In this document: piece after piece, positions 11,985 to 21,091 of the stretch | Numbering within the stretch: the first letter of the stretch is position 1 | Layout of the letters: every line of letters begins with the position of its first letter | Source: DATBSL01 sp963729875 | GTDB lineage: Bacteria; Acidobacteriota; Vicinamibacteria; Fen-336 | Reading direction: 5' to 3' | Assembly: GCA_963729875.1 (NCBI GenBank) | Contig: CAVSPR010000006.1 | Coordinates: forward strand, 372,001-436,000 | DNA: 64,000 nucleotides | The notes under the pieces: model-generated | Seen by the model: only the letters and a program-made list of their open reading frames with translations | Databases searched by the model: none | What the model was told of the DNA's origin: nothing | Translations under genes and position numbers: made by a program

Positions 11985-12293
11985 TCAGCTCCGGCGTGGC
12001 CTCAGCCGGCTGAGCCAGTGGCCGAGCCCGGACCCGGGGAAGGCGCGGCGCACGTCGGCCATGACGGCGTCCCAAGCCCTCCTGGCGGGATCACCGAGTC
12101 GTGAGCGGAGCCCCCGCTCGTCGCGCAGCACGACGCCGACGCCGTCGAGGATCTCGCTGGAACTCGCGCCGGCGCGGACGGCGCCGACGAGCCGATCCGC
12201 CACGTCCGCCCGTCCGGCGTACCGGAGCGCAGCGACGACGGTGCCGAGGTCCGGCCACCACTCCTGCAGCTCGGCGTCGGTCACGAGGGGCAC
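11985..12293 (-). CDS. Hypothetical protein, about 100 residues
   Basis: The frame reads MTDAELQEWWPDLG..., then LRYAGRADVADRLVGAVRAG, with a mostly helical look and a basic C-terminal tail (RLRPRRS). Start choices are GTG 12293 or GTG 12284; no ATG fits. Codon third positions look coding, and the neighbouring gene ends just upstream on the same strand. I do not recognise the family. It could belong with either the peroxidase-like gene or the beta-barrel gene. Confidence 0.5.
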   Translation of the reverse strand: MPLVTDAELQEWWPDLGTVVAALRYAGRADVADRLVGAVRAGASSSEILDGVGVVLRDERGLRSRLGDPARRAWDAVMADVRRAFPGSGLGHWLSRLRPRRS

Positions 12294-12330
12294 CCGCGCA
12301 TGGCCGAAGATAACCGAAGGGCGGTGCCGC

Positions 12331-12793
12331 TCACCAGCGGAGCTGGACTCCCCCGTAGCAGACGAGCGGGCCCTCGACGTCGCCGTGGGTGCCCCAGCTG
12401 GCCCCCCCGCGGAGCGAGAGACGGTCGTTGAGGCGAACCGCGAGGCCGCCGCCGATGCCCGCCACGTAGCCCGAGTATTCCGGCTCGCCCAGGAATCCTG
12501 CCTCAGCGCGTGCGAACGGCGAGACGACGGCCCTGGGGAAGGGGAGCACGCTCGAGGCCGGCGGTGAGGCTGGCGTAACCTTCGTCCGAACCGGAGACGG
12601 CCAGGCCCAGGTCGGCGGAGAGCACCCTGCCGGCGAACGATCGCCCGACCTGCGCCTGGGCCCAAACGCCGCTCGATCCCCAATCGTGGATCGTGGCGCT
12701 TCCGCCCTGGAGCCGCGCGGCCCACTGGCGTTCCTGGGCCGCCGCCACCGACGCCGCGAGGGTGAGCACGAGCACGAGCGCCGCCCTCTGCAT
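12331..12793 (-). CDS. Small outer-membrane beta-barrel protein (one apparent frameshift)
   Basis: The start at 12793 (RBS GGAG) opens a signal peptide, MQRAALVLVLTLAASVAAAQ, followed by alternating strands such as GRVLSADLGLAVSG. The frame is interrupted near 12548 by one extra base and continues in the next frame as VVSPFARAEAGFLGE, GGGLAVRLNDRLSLRGGAS, and finishes GGVQLRW. The short amphipathic strands and C-terminal aromatic residue are typical of an 8-strand OmpA/OmpW-like barrel; the repaired length is about 153 residues. It is divergent from the DUF5916 gene across a 154-base promoter region. No specific function can be given. Confidence 0.65.
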
Positions 12794-12947
12794 GCTCCAC
12801 CTCCCGGATATCGATCCGAATATAGGACGACAGGGGCGCGCCGTCCTCAGGGACTTCCAAGGGAGTTCCAGTGGGGGGGGATGGGTGAGGTCGACCGGGC
12901 CCGCGGTGCCACTACAATGCGCGTCTCGAACACGACAGAGCGCCGTG

Positions 12948-15294
12948 ATGTCCCTGCCCACTCTCCTGCTCGCCTCGGCCCTCGCTGGCGGAAGTCTCGT
13001 CCGCACCGGTCTACGACGGCAGCGAAAGGCATCTTGCCGTGGCCGTGCCACGCAGCGACGAGCCTGCGGTCGAGATCGACGGCGTTCTCGACGAGCCGGT
13101 CTGGCAGACGGCGGCCCGGCTGACCGGCTTCTCGCTCTACTCGCCGATCGACGGACGGCCCGCCGAGGAGCGAACCGAGGTGCGGGTCTTCTACTCCCCG
13201 GCGGCCATCTTCTTCGGCGTCCGCGCCGAGGCGGCGCCGGGAACGGTGCGCGCCACCATGGCCAACCGCGACCAGCTCGGCTCGGAGGACACGATCACGA
13301 TCTTCCTGAGCACCTACAACGACGCGCGCCAGGCGCTCGTGTTCACCGTCAACCCGTTCGGCGTCCAGTCGGACGGGACCCTCGTCGAGGGAACCCAGCT
13401 GGGAGACGGCCACTTCTCGGCGCTCGCTTCGGAGCGTGAGCCGCCCGACCTCAGTCCCGACTTCGTGTTCCAGTCCAGGGGCCGGCTCACCGACTTCGGC
13501 TTCGAGGTCGAGCTGCGGATCCCGTTCAAGAGCCTGCGCTATCAGAAGGCCGAGGTTCAGACCTGGGGCCTGCACGTGGTGCGCAAGGTCCAGAGCACCG
13601 GCTACGAGGAGAGCTGGGCGCCGGCGCGCCGCGCGGCCGCCTCGTTCCTCGCCCAGGGCGGCACCCTCGAAGGGCTCGAGGGGCTGCGGCCCGGGCTCGT
13701 GCTCGACCTCAACCCCTTCGTGACCGCACGCATGGACGGAGTCCCCAGCGGGAGCGGCTGGGGCTACGACACGGCAACCCCCGAGGTAGGCGGCAACGTG
13801 CGCTGGGGCATGACCCCCAACCTGACGCTCAACGGCACGCTCAATCCCGACTTCTCCCAGGTCGAGGCCGATGCGGGCCAGTTCCAGTACGACCCTCGCG
13901 AAGCCGTCTACTTCCCCGAGAAGCGCCCGTTCTTCCTGGACGGCCTCGAGCAGTTCTCGACGCCGAACCAGCTCATCTACACGCGCCGCGTGGTGGCGCC
14001 TCTGTTCGCGGCCAAGGTCACCGGCAAGGTCTCGGGCACCAACCTGGGCCTGCTTTCGGCGCTCGACGACACCCTCAACTCGGCGAGCGGGACCGATCGC
14101 CCCTTCTTCAACATCCTGCGTGTGCAGCGGGACCTGCGGGGGCAGTCGAAGCTGGGGCTGGTCTACACCGACAAGATCGACGGCCAGGACTCCAACCGGG
14201 TCGGCGGGCTGGACGCGCGGCTCACCTTCGAGGACGTCTACTCGGTGCGGCTGCAGGGCGCGCTCAGCCGCACGCGCCGCGCGGCCGAGACGACCACGGC
14301 GCCGCTCTTCGATGCGATCGCCAACCGCAACGGTCGGCGGCTCGGCAGCCAGGCGCGGATCACGGGCATCCACCAGGACTTCGAGGCCCAGGCCGGCTTC
14401 ATCAGCCGCCCCGGCATCGTTCGCACGAGCTTCGACCAGCGCGTGAGCTTCTTCGGTGCGAAGGGCGCCCGCATCGAGAGCTGGAGCACGGACCTCGTCC
14501 TGACCGGCCGCTGGCCGTACCAGGCCTTCTTCGGCGCGGGCGGCATCCAGGACAAGCAGCTGCACATCAACAACAACGTCACGCTGCGCGGCGGCTGGAA
14601 GGCGGGAGCCTCGGTGCTCATCGAGTCGTTCGGTTACGACCCCGAGCTCTATTCCGACTACGCGCTCGCGGGCGACGCGCCCGGCGAGCTGCTCCCGTTC
14701 GTGGGGACCCCCAGCCTCTCCAACCTCGACTACGTCCTGAGCCTCGACACTGCGGAGTTCCGGCGCTTCTCCGGGACCTTCTCGCTGCTCTGGGGCAAGG
14801 ACGAGAACTTCTTCGAGTGGGCCTCGGCGGACATCGTCTACCTCACGGCCGTCGCCAACTGGCGCCCCACCGAGCAGCTGCGGATCGATGCGGAGTACCG
14901 CCTGCAGCAGTTCAAGAGGAGGACCGACGGCTCGCTCGTCGGACGCCGCCAGCTGCCGCGCGTGCGCGTCGAGTTCCAGGCCGCGCGCTTCGTGTTCCTG
15001 CGCTGCGTCGCCGAGTACGACGCGCAGTTCCGGGACGCGCTGCACGACGACTCGCGCAGCGAGCGGCCGATCCTGATCCGCGACCCCGGCTCGGGCGTCT
15101 ACGAGCCGGCGCTCCAGGAAGGCAGCAACCGGCTGCGTCTCGACCTGCTCTTCTCGTGGCAGCCCACACCCGGCACGGTGTTCTTCGCCGGCTACGGCAG
15201 CACCCTCGACGAGCCGGAGTCGCTGCACCTCAGCGGCCTGTCACGGCTGAACGACGGATTCTTCGTGAAGTTCAGCTACCTGTTCCGGCTGTAG
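12948..15294 (+). CDS. DUF5916 outer-membrane protein with N-terminal family-9 carbohydrate-binding-like domain (frameshift in the signal peptide)
   Basis: About 780 residues after repair. The start ATG 12948 gives signal peptide MSLPTLLLASALA; one extra G near 12987 then shifts the frame, and the mature part begins EVSSAPVYDGSERHLAVAV. Residues of about 30-230 form the CBM9-like fold (IDGVLDEPVWQTA, FEVELRIPFKSLRY). The rest is a DUF5916 beta-barrel with EKRPFFLDGLEQF and LNGTLNPDFSQVEADAGQF, ending in YLFRL, a typical barrel-closing terminus. It is anchored in the outer membrane; the family's substrate is unproven, and glycan or peptide export have been suggested by context elsewhere. It stands alone here. 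Confidence 0.88.
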
Positions 15295-15403
15295 CGTCGC
15301 GGCGGCGCGTGCTGGAAGAGGGCCGGCGCTTCGGCTCGGAGCGCACGATGCGGTTCGCCCCGCCGAGGCGCAACCCCGCCAACGCAACCGGTTGAGGGGG
15401 TTT

Positions 15404-15479
15404 TGGTGACCCGCCAAGGACTCGAACCTTGAACCTAGAGATTAAGAGTCTCTTGCTCTACCAATTGAGCTAGCGGGCC
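15404..15479 (-). tRNA. tRNA-Lys (anticodon CTT)
   Basis: Acceptor GGCCCGC pairs with GCGGGTC (one G-U). Anticodon stem AGAGA/TCTCT encloses loop CTCTTAA, anticodon CTT. The T-arm reads GGTTCGAGTCC. Unlike the other tRNA genes in this window, the 3' ACCA is encoded (15404-15407). Confidence 0.95.
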
Positions 15480-15576
15480 AACCAGCGACCGAGGAATATA
15501 CCAAGAAGCCCCGGTGGCGTGCAAGAACTCCCCCGGGGCGTGCCAGGACTCCGGGGCAGCGCGGTAAGCTAGGAGA

Positions 15577-16296
15577 GTGGACGGGCGCATCGAGCACGGA
15601 TTCCACGCGCGCTTCCGCGCGCTGGGCGTGATCAACGGGCGCACGCAGTCCGACGAGGACGCGTCGCGCACCGTGCGGGATGTCCGCGACCGCGCGCGGC
15701 TCGCCGGCCACTCCGTGGCGCGGGCACTCGCCGAGGTCTGGGCGCGGGATCTGCAGGGGGCGAAGGAGGCTTGGGCGGCGGGGGCGGGCGGCTCGAGCCC
15801 GCCGCCGTGGGCGCGATTCGACGCGGCGCGGCCGCCGCGCTTCCTCTGCGACCCCAGCCTCGGCGGGCTGGCGAGGTGGCTGCGGGCGGCGGGCTACGAG
15901 GCGTCGGTCGCGCCCGCGGTGCCGGGCCACCGCCTTCCCGACGAGGCCCTGCGGCGCCGCCTGGTGCTGCTCACCACCGAGGCGGAGGTGCTCGACCGGC
16001 GGATCGTCGCGGACGGGTCCCTGGTCGTCGAGTGGGTTCCGTCGGCGCTCACCATGGCCGAGCAGCTGCACATGGTCGTTCTCGACCTCGGCCTCGGGCT
16101 GCGGGAGCCGCTCTGCATGGCCTGCGGGGGCGCGCTCGTCCGGAGGCCCAAGGACGAAATCCGCCCTCGCATCCCGCCGCGGACCGCGCTGTGGAAGGAC
16201 GAGTACTTCGTGTGCGCGGGGTGCGACCGGCTCTTCTGGCGGGGGACGCACTGGGACCGCATCGAGTCGGCGCTGCGGCGGGCGGTGGCGGCGTGA
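15577..16296 (+). CDS. Mut7-C RNase-domain protein with C-terminal zinc ribbon
   Basis: 239 residues. The Mut7-C (PF01927-type, PIN-like) region starts at about residue 87: FLCDPSLGGLARWLRAAGYE, then the acidic core LLTTEAEVLDRRIV. Four cysteines in CMACGG and CAGCDRLFWRGTHW form the usual zinc ribbon. The first 85 residues are an arginine-rich helical extension with no match I recognise. The GTG at 15577 is only one base from AGGAG, which is unusually close; GTG 15628 is an alternative start. The stop overlaps the next start as GTGA, so the two genes are coupled. RNase activity is inferred from the family. Confidence 0.8.
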   Translation: MDGRIEHGFHARFRALGVINGRTQSDEDASRTVRDVRDRARLAGHSVARALAEVWARDLQGAKEAWAAGAGGSSPPPWARFDAARPPRFLCDPSLGGLARWLRAAGYEASVAPAVPGHRLPDEALRRRLVLLTTEAEVLDRRIVADGSLVVEWVPSALTMAEQLHMVVLDLGLGLREPLCMACGGALVRRPKDEIRPRIPPRTALWKDEYFVCAGCDRLFWRGTHWDRIESALRRAVAA

Positions 16297-17966
16297 AGCG
16301 GCTCCTCACGAACCTGGCGTTGAGCCTCGCCTCGGCCGTCGTCTTCCTCGGGGTTCTCGAGGGAGCGGCGCGGCTGGTGGAGAAGCCGCGCCCGCCGAAG
16401 GCGGAGGTCGCCGACTACATCTGGGACTGGGACGACAAGATGCCCGGCGGCTTCTACGTGATGAGGTCGGACGCCACGGGCTGGCCGCCCTGGGAGGAGT
16501 TCAACCGCGACGGGCTCCGGGACCGCACGCGCACCCGCGAGAAGCCCGAGGGCTGGCGGCGGATCGCGATCCTCGGCGACAGCGTGACCCTCGGGGCGGA
16601 GATCCGGCCGGAGGAGGCCTTCCCGCAGCGCCTCGAGGCCCGTTTCCGGGCCGAGGGGCGGCGGGTGGAGGTGATGAACGTAGCCCTGTGGGGCTGGTCG
16701 ACGCGGCAGGAGCGCATTGCCTGGCAGCGCATCGCGCGGCGGTACCGGCCCGACCAGGCGGTCCTCGCGGTCTGCCTCAACGACATCCCGGAGCTCTTCA
16801 ACAACCTCTCGCGCCCGCCCCGCTGGCTGGGGGCGCTGCACGAGCGCTCGGCCCTCGTTCGCCTGCTGGTCGACGCCGAGGGGCGGGAGATCGACAGCGT
16901 CGAGCGCCTGTTCGCCGAGCCCGACTCGCCGCGCGTGCGCGAGGCGCTCGAGCGATTCTTCGAGGAGGTGCGCGCGCTCCGGGCGGAGGTCGAGGCCGAC
17001 GGGGCGGGCTTCGCGGTGGTGTTCTTCCCGTTCCGCTTCCAGGTGGAAGACGGGGCACCGGGGCCTGTCGTGCAGCAGCGGATCGCGGCGTTCTGTGAGG
17101 CCGAGCGGCTGAGGTGCCTCGACCTGCTGCCCGTCATCGGGCGGGTGGGGTCGTCGGCCTTTTCGGACTACGACCACATGAGCCCGTCCGGCGCGTCCCT
17201 CGTGGCCGACACCCTGTACACGAGTGGCCTTCTCGCGGCCGGGGACTCGGACGCAGACCCCCTCGCCACGGCGCTCGGTGAGCGCAGGGGGGACGTGGGC
17301 GCGCTCGTCTCGGCGCTTGGCGGGAGCGCGTCCCTGGCCGTTCGGGTGGCGTGCGCCGAGGCCCTGGGGGCCCTCGGCCCCACCGGCCGCGCGGCTGTCC
17401 CGGCGCTCTTCGCGGCCCTCACCGATCCGAGCGAGTCCGTCCGTGCCGCGTCCGCGCAGGCGCTCGCCGCGATCGGGCCGCAGGCCGCGGACGTCCCGCG
17501 GCTCGTGGCTGCGCTCGGGAGCGAGGACCCGTACGTGGTGGCCTTCGCCGCGTGGAGCCTCGGCAACCTCGGCGCCGCCGCCGAGGCGGCGGTAGGAGAC
17601 CTCACGCGCACGCTGGCCCGGGACGATACCAACGCCGTGGTGGCCGCGGCCCTCGCCCGGATTGGGCCGGCCGCCGCCGGGGCGGTGCCGACCCTGGTAC
17701 AGGGACTGGGGAGCGAGAACGAGGACCGGCGCTGGCGTGCGGCGCGGACGCTCGGGCGCATCGGCCCGCCGGCCGAGGCGGCCGTTCCCGCGCTCGCCGC
17801 CGCGCTGGGGGACCCGAGCGGAGCGGTCCGGATGCACGCCGCGCGCGCCCTCGGTCGGATAGGGCCCGTGGCCCGGCCGGCGGCCGCCGCCCTCCAGCGT
17901 GCGACGGGGGATGGCGAGGAGCAGGTTCGCCGGGAGGCCCGGCAGGCGCTCGACCGGCTGCACTAG
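16293..17966 (+). CDS. Membrane-anchored SGNH/GDSL hydrolase fused to HEAT-like repeats
   Basis: 557 residues. An N-terminal hydrophobic segment (about 6-24, LALSLASAVVFLGVLEG) anchors it or acts as an uncleaved signal. The SGNH hydrolase domain spans about 85-325: block I IAILGDSVTLG, block III CLNDIPE in place of the usual GxND, and block V YDHMSPSG with the catalytic Asp-His. From about residue 335 to the end there are at least six PBS-lyase/HEAT-type helical repeats (for example VRVACAEALGALGPTG, VRAASAQALAAIGPQA, RWRAARTLGRIGPPAE). The fusion suggests an esterase or acyltransferase tethered to a protein-binding scaffold. The start is GTG 16293, overlapping the upstream stop. Confidence 0.85.
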   Translation: MKRLLTNLALSLASAVVFLGVLEGAARLVEKPRPPKAEVADYIWDWDDKMPGGFYVMRSDATGWPPWEEFNRDGLRDRTRTREKPEGWRRIAILGDSVTLGAEIRPEEAFPQRLEARFRAEGRRVEVMNVALWGWSTRQERIAWQRIARRYRPDQAVLAVCLNDIPELFNNLSRPPRWLGALHERSALVRLLVDAEGREIDSVERLFAEPDSPRVREALERFFEEVRALRAEVEADGAGFAVVFFPFRFQVEDGAPGPVVQQRIAAFCEAERLRCLDLLPVIGRVGSSAFSDYDHMSPSGASLVADTLYTSGLLAAGDSDADPLATALGERRGDVGALVSALGGSASLAVRVACAEALGALGPTGRAAVPALFAALTDPSESVRAASAQALAAIGPQAADVPRLVAALGSEDPYVVAFAAWSLGNLGAAAEAAVGDLTRTLARDDTNAVVAAALARIGPAAAGAVPTLVQGLGSENEDRRWRAARTLGRIGPPAEAAVPALAAALGDPSGAVRMHAARALGRIGPVARPAAAALQRATGDGEEQVRREARQALDRLH

Positions 17967-17993
17967 AATCCGTCGGAGGATGTGACTCGCCCG

Positions 17994-18461
17994 ATGAGCG
18001 ACCGCCCGTGCGTCCAGGAGCGCTACGCGCCACGCAACCACTGCTTCGGCTGCGGTCCGGCCAACCCGAAGGGCCTGCGCGTCCGCAGCTTCGAGGACGG
18101 CGAGGGCCTGAGCGCGCAGTGGACGCCGCAGCCGCACCAGGAGGCCTTCGACGGGGCCGTGAGCGGCGGGATCCTCGGCACGCTCCTCGACTGCCACTCC
18201 AACTGGACGGCGGCCGTGCACCTGATGGAGGCAGGCGGCCACGAGCGGCCGCCGTGCACCGTGACCGCCGAGTTCCACGTGAGGCTCCTGCGGGTGACGC
18301 CGTCCGACCGCCCGCTGACGCTGCGCGCGCGGGTGGTGGAGTCGGGACCGGACCGGGCCACCGTCGAGGCGACGGTGGAGTCCGGGGGGAAGGCCACGGC
18401 CACCTGCCGCGGGGTCTTCGTGGCGGTGAAGGAAGGCCACCCGGCCTTCCACCGCTGGTGA
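17994..18461 (+). CDS. PaaI/hotdog-fold thioesterase-like protein
   Basis: 155 residues with a single hotdog domain. NHCFGCGPANPKGL at the N-terminus is the typical Cys-containing opening of this PaaI subgroup. VSGGILGTLLDCHSNWTA is the central helix region, with Asp as the probable catalytic acid. VTAEFHVRLLRVTP gives the core strand. It probably hydrolyses an acyl-CoA; the substrate is unknown. ATG 17994 is chosen; a GTG 12 bases earlier sits 2 bases after GGAGG and cannot be excluded. Its stop is 3 bases from the convergent adenosine deaminase stop. Confidence 0.82.
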   Translation: MSDRPCVQERYAPRNHCFGCGPANPKGLRVRSFEDGEGLSAQWTPQPHQEAFDGAVSGGILGTLLDCHSNWTAAVHLMEAGGHERPPCTVTAEFHVRLLRVTPSDRPLTLRARVVESGPDRATVEATVESGGKATATCRGVFVAVKEGHPAFHRW

Positions 18462-18464
18462 CGG

Positions 18465-19677
18465 CTACGCCCGCCCGGCGTCCTCGAGCTGGCGGTTGGC
18501 GTAGTTGATGACGTCGCGGACGTAGTCCCGCTTCTCGAGGTAGCTCCCGGGGTAGAAGCTGCGCTTGAAGCCGTAGATCGAGGATGTCGCGCACCTCGCG
18601 CGGGGTCAGGCCGAAGGCCTCGACCGCGCGGGCGATCTCCTGGCTCACGGTGGTGTGGGAGACGAGGCGGTTGTCGGTGCAGAACGTCGTGGAGAGACGG
18701 CGCCTCCTCATCTCGCCGAAGGGGTGCCGGCGCAGGTCGTCGGCCAGCTCGGGAACGGTCTGCTGGTTCGAGGTGAGGCAGACCTCGATCGTGATGCGCT
18801 TGTCCGCGATGAACTCGGAGAGGTCCTCGACGTAGCGCTGGCGGTCCGTGATCCTCGGGTTCGTGATCTTGGTCGCGTCGAAGAGCCAGGTGCCGTGGCC
18901 GATGCGGTCGGCGTGCAGGTCCCCGATCGCCTGGAAGATGGACTCCGGCCCGTAGTCCTCGCCCGCGTGGACGGTCTTGCCGAGGAAGGCCTCGTGGGCG
19001 ACCTGGTAGGCCTCGCGGTGGTCCTCCGCCGGGTAGCCCTTCTCCTGCCCGGCGAGGTCGATCCCCACGACGAGCAGCCCCTCGTCCCGCCGGAGCCGCG
19101 CGGCCGCCCGCGCCACCTCGAGGCTGGCCGCGGTGTGGACCTCGGTCTCGGGCGCCTCGGGGAGCGCCTCGAAGAAGCGCCGGAAGCCGAGGGAGAACTC
19201 CGGCGTGAAGAAGCGCATGGCGCACAGGATGATCCCGGCGCCGAAGCGGGGCTCCTGGCCCGAGCGGATGGTCGGCCGGGCGTTGAAGGCGTCCGCCGCG
19301 CGCCGCAGGCCCCGGTCCACCGCGCGGACGACGGCCGAGACGTCGAAGCCCGGGCGCACGTGCAACTGCGGGGCGAAGCGCACCTCGAGGTAGCGCACGC
19401 CCTCGGCCTGGCAGTCCTCGGCCAGCTCGAAGGCGGTCCGCTCGAGCGCCTCGGCGTCCTGGAGCACCGCCACCGTGTAGCGGAAGCCCTCCAGGTACTC
19501 GTTGAGGCTCGCGTAGCGGGGCCGGAACACCAACGCTTCGAGCCCCTCGGGCGTCTCAGAGGGCAGGGGGACCTTGCGCTCGCGGGCGAGCTCGACGAGG
19601 GTCCCGAGTCGGAGAGAGCCGTCGAGGTGGACGTGGAGGTCGGTCTTCGGGAGGCGGCGGATCAGGTCCTTGTCCAT
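18465..19677 (-). CDS. add: Adenosine deaminase (one apparent frameshift near the C-terminus)
   Basis: Metal-dependent amidohydrolase that converts adenosine to inosine for purine salvage. The metal site is visible: TDLHVHLDGSL near the start, TVHAGED with His and Glu, and FCTDNRLVSHTTVSQE, which corresponds to the TDN/TDD catalytic block. DRIGHGTWL is the substrate-side His motif. Near 18579 one extra base breaks the frame after VRDI; the next frame continues YGFKRSFYPGSYLEKRDYV and ends at TAG 18465-18467. Repaired length is 403 residues, slightly longer than the usual 330-380. It is divergent from the efflux operon. Confidence 0.9.
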
Positions 19678-19790
19678 GTGCGGATTATGCAGCCGGGGGC
19701 CGAAGTTGCGTGAACCCGGGGGAGGTCCGGCGCGTAACAACCTGTGACAACCAGGTCCTGCCAGGCGGCATTCAAGGAATTGGAGTGGCG

Positions 19791-20966
19791 ATGTCGAACG
19801 GGAACGGGAACGGCAACGGGCGGAAGAAGCGGCGCCGTCGCCTGGTCTTCGGCGTCGTCGTGGTGGCCCTCCTCGCCGTGTTCGGCCTGATGGCCGCGCG
19901 CCGGGGCGGCCGGGAGATCGACCCCTCCCGCCTGGCCTCCGTCGAGAAGGGGGACCTGGCCCGGTCGGTCGTGGCGACCGGCAAGGTCCAGCCCCTGACC
20001 AAGGTCGAGATCAAGTCAAAGGCGAGCGGGATCGTGAAGCGCCTGTTCGTGGACTACGGAGACCAGGTGAAGGAGGGCCAGGTCCTGGCCGAGCTCGACC
20101 GGGAGCAGCTCGAGGCCGCCGTCCGCGAGGCGAAGGCCAACCTCCTCGCCGCCGAGGCGGCCTGGGAGCGGACCAAGATCGACGCCGCCGGCCCCGACCT
20201 GCCCTTCCTCAGGTCCGCCCTCGAGCGGGCGCGCAAGCTCTACGCGGACGGCCTCATCGCGCCGTCGCTCCTCGAGGACGCCGACAAGGCCTACCAGATG
20301 GCCCTCAACGCGCAGACGGCCGCGAAGAGCCAGGCCGCGGTCAGCAAGGCCGAGGTGGAGAAGGCCCGCGCCGCCCTCGAGCGGTACGAGACCGACCTGC
20401 GCTACGCGACCATCACGAGCCCGATGGACGGGCTCGTCCTCTCGCGGGACGTCGAGGTGGGCGACGCGGTCAGCTCCATCCTCGTCCTCGGCTCGCAGGC
20501 GACCCTGGTCATGACCCTCGGCGACGTGAGCGAGGTGTACGTCCTCGGCAAGGTGGACGAGGCCGACATCGGCAAGGTGTACATGGGCCAGCGCGCGCGG
20601 ATCGTGGTCGAGTCCTTCAAGGACAAGTCGTTCGCGGGCAAGGTCACGAAGATCTCCCCGCTGGGCAAGGAGAAGGACAACGTCACCACGTTCGAGGTGC
20701 GGGTCTCGATCCAGAACCCCGGCGGCCTGCTCAAGACCAACATGACCGCGAACGCCGAGATCATCCTCGAGGAGAAGAAGGGCGTCCTCATCGTCCCGGA
20801 GTCCTCCGTCCTCTACGACAAGGAGCGCAAGCCCTCGCTCGAGGTGCCCGACCCGAAGGGGGAGGGCGGCAAGCGCAAGGTCGCGGTCAAGCTCGGCATC
20901 TCCAACGGCGTCAAGACGGAGCTGCTGGAGGGGCTGAAGGAAGGCGACAAGGTCGTCCTTCAGTAA
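19791..20966 (+). CDS. Periplasmic adaptor (HlyD/MacA-like membrane fusion protein)
   Basis: 391 residues. A Ser-Asn-Gly repeat and a basic stretch (RKKRRRR) precede one membrane helix (about 20-38, VFGVVVVALLAVFGLMA). The biotinyl-lipoyl halves (VVATGKVQPL, ASGIVKRLFVDYGDQVKEG), a long coiled-coil hairpin (about 100-200) and the beta-barrel region (VGDAVSSILVLGS, MTANAEIILEEKKGVLIVP) follow in MacA order. ATG 19791 has GGAG 6 bases upstream and is preferred to an upstream in-frame start. It heads an apparent operon with two FtsX-type permeases, but no ABC ATPase is encoded between them. Confidence 0.9.
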   Translation: MSNGNGNGNGRKKRRRRLVFGVVVVALLAVFGLMAARRGGREIDPSRLASVEKGDLARSVVATGKVQPLTKVEIKSKASGIVKRLFVDYGDQVKEGQVLAELDREQLEAAVREAKANLLAAEAAWERTKIDAAGPDLPFLRSALERARKLYADGLIAPSLLEDADKAYQMALNAQTAAKSQAAVSKAEVEKARAALERYETDLRYATITSPMDGLVLSRDVEVGDAVSSILVLGSQATLVMTLGDVSEVYVLGKVDEADIGKVYMGQRARIVVESFKDKSFAGKVTKISPLGKEKDNVTTFEVRVSIQNPGGLLKTNMTANAEIILEEKKGVLIVPESSVLYDKERKPSLEVPDPKGEGGKRKVAVKLGISNGVKTELLEGLKEGDKVVLQ

Positions 20967-20970
20967 CGCC

Positions 20971-21090
20971 ATGAACGATCACAGCCTTCGTCTCCGCGGC
21001 GGACCGGGATCCCGTGAGCGGGTCCCCTGGTCCGGTCGGCGACCCGCTCCCGGGAGCCCTCCGGTCCCGCCGCTACCCGTGGCCTGCTGA
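20971..21090 (+). CDS. Doubtful 39-residue ORF between adaptor and permease
   Basis: An ATG 4 bases after the adaptor stop opens 39 codons ending one base before the permease ATG. The peptide is rich in Pro, Gly and Arg (MNDHSLRLRGGPGS...) with no ATP-binding motif and no clear ribosome binding site. It exactly fills the place where the ABC ATPase gene normally sits. It may simply be spacer. Confidence 0.2.
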   Translation: MNDHSLRLRGGPGSRERVPWSGRRPAPGSPPVPPLPVAC

Positions 21091-21091
21091 C

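Noticed and set aside
19797..19827. AACGGG hexamer repeat
   Set aside because: It lies in the coding start of the adaptor and simply encodes Asn-Gly repeats.
20971..21090. Remnant of an ABC ATPase
   Set aside because: No Walker, signature or Q-loop trace remains; it is listed only as a doubtful ORF.
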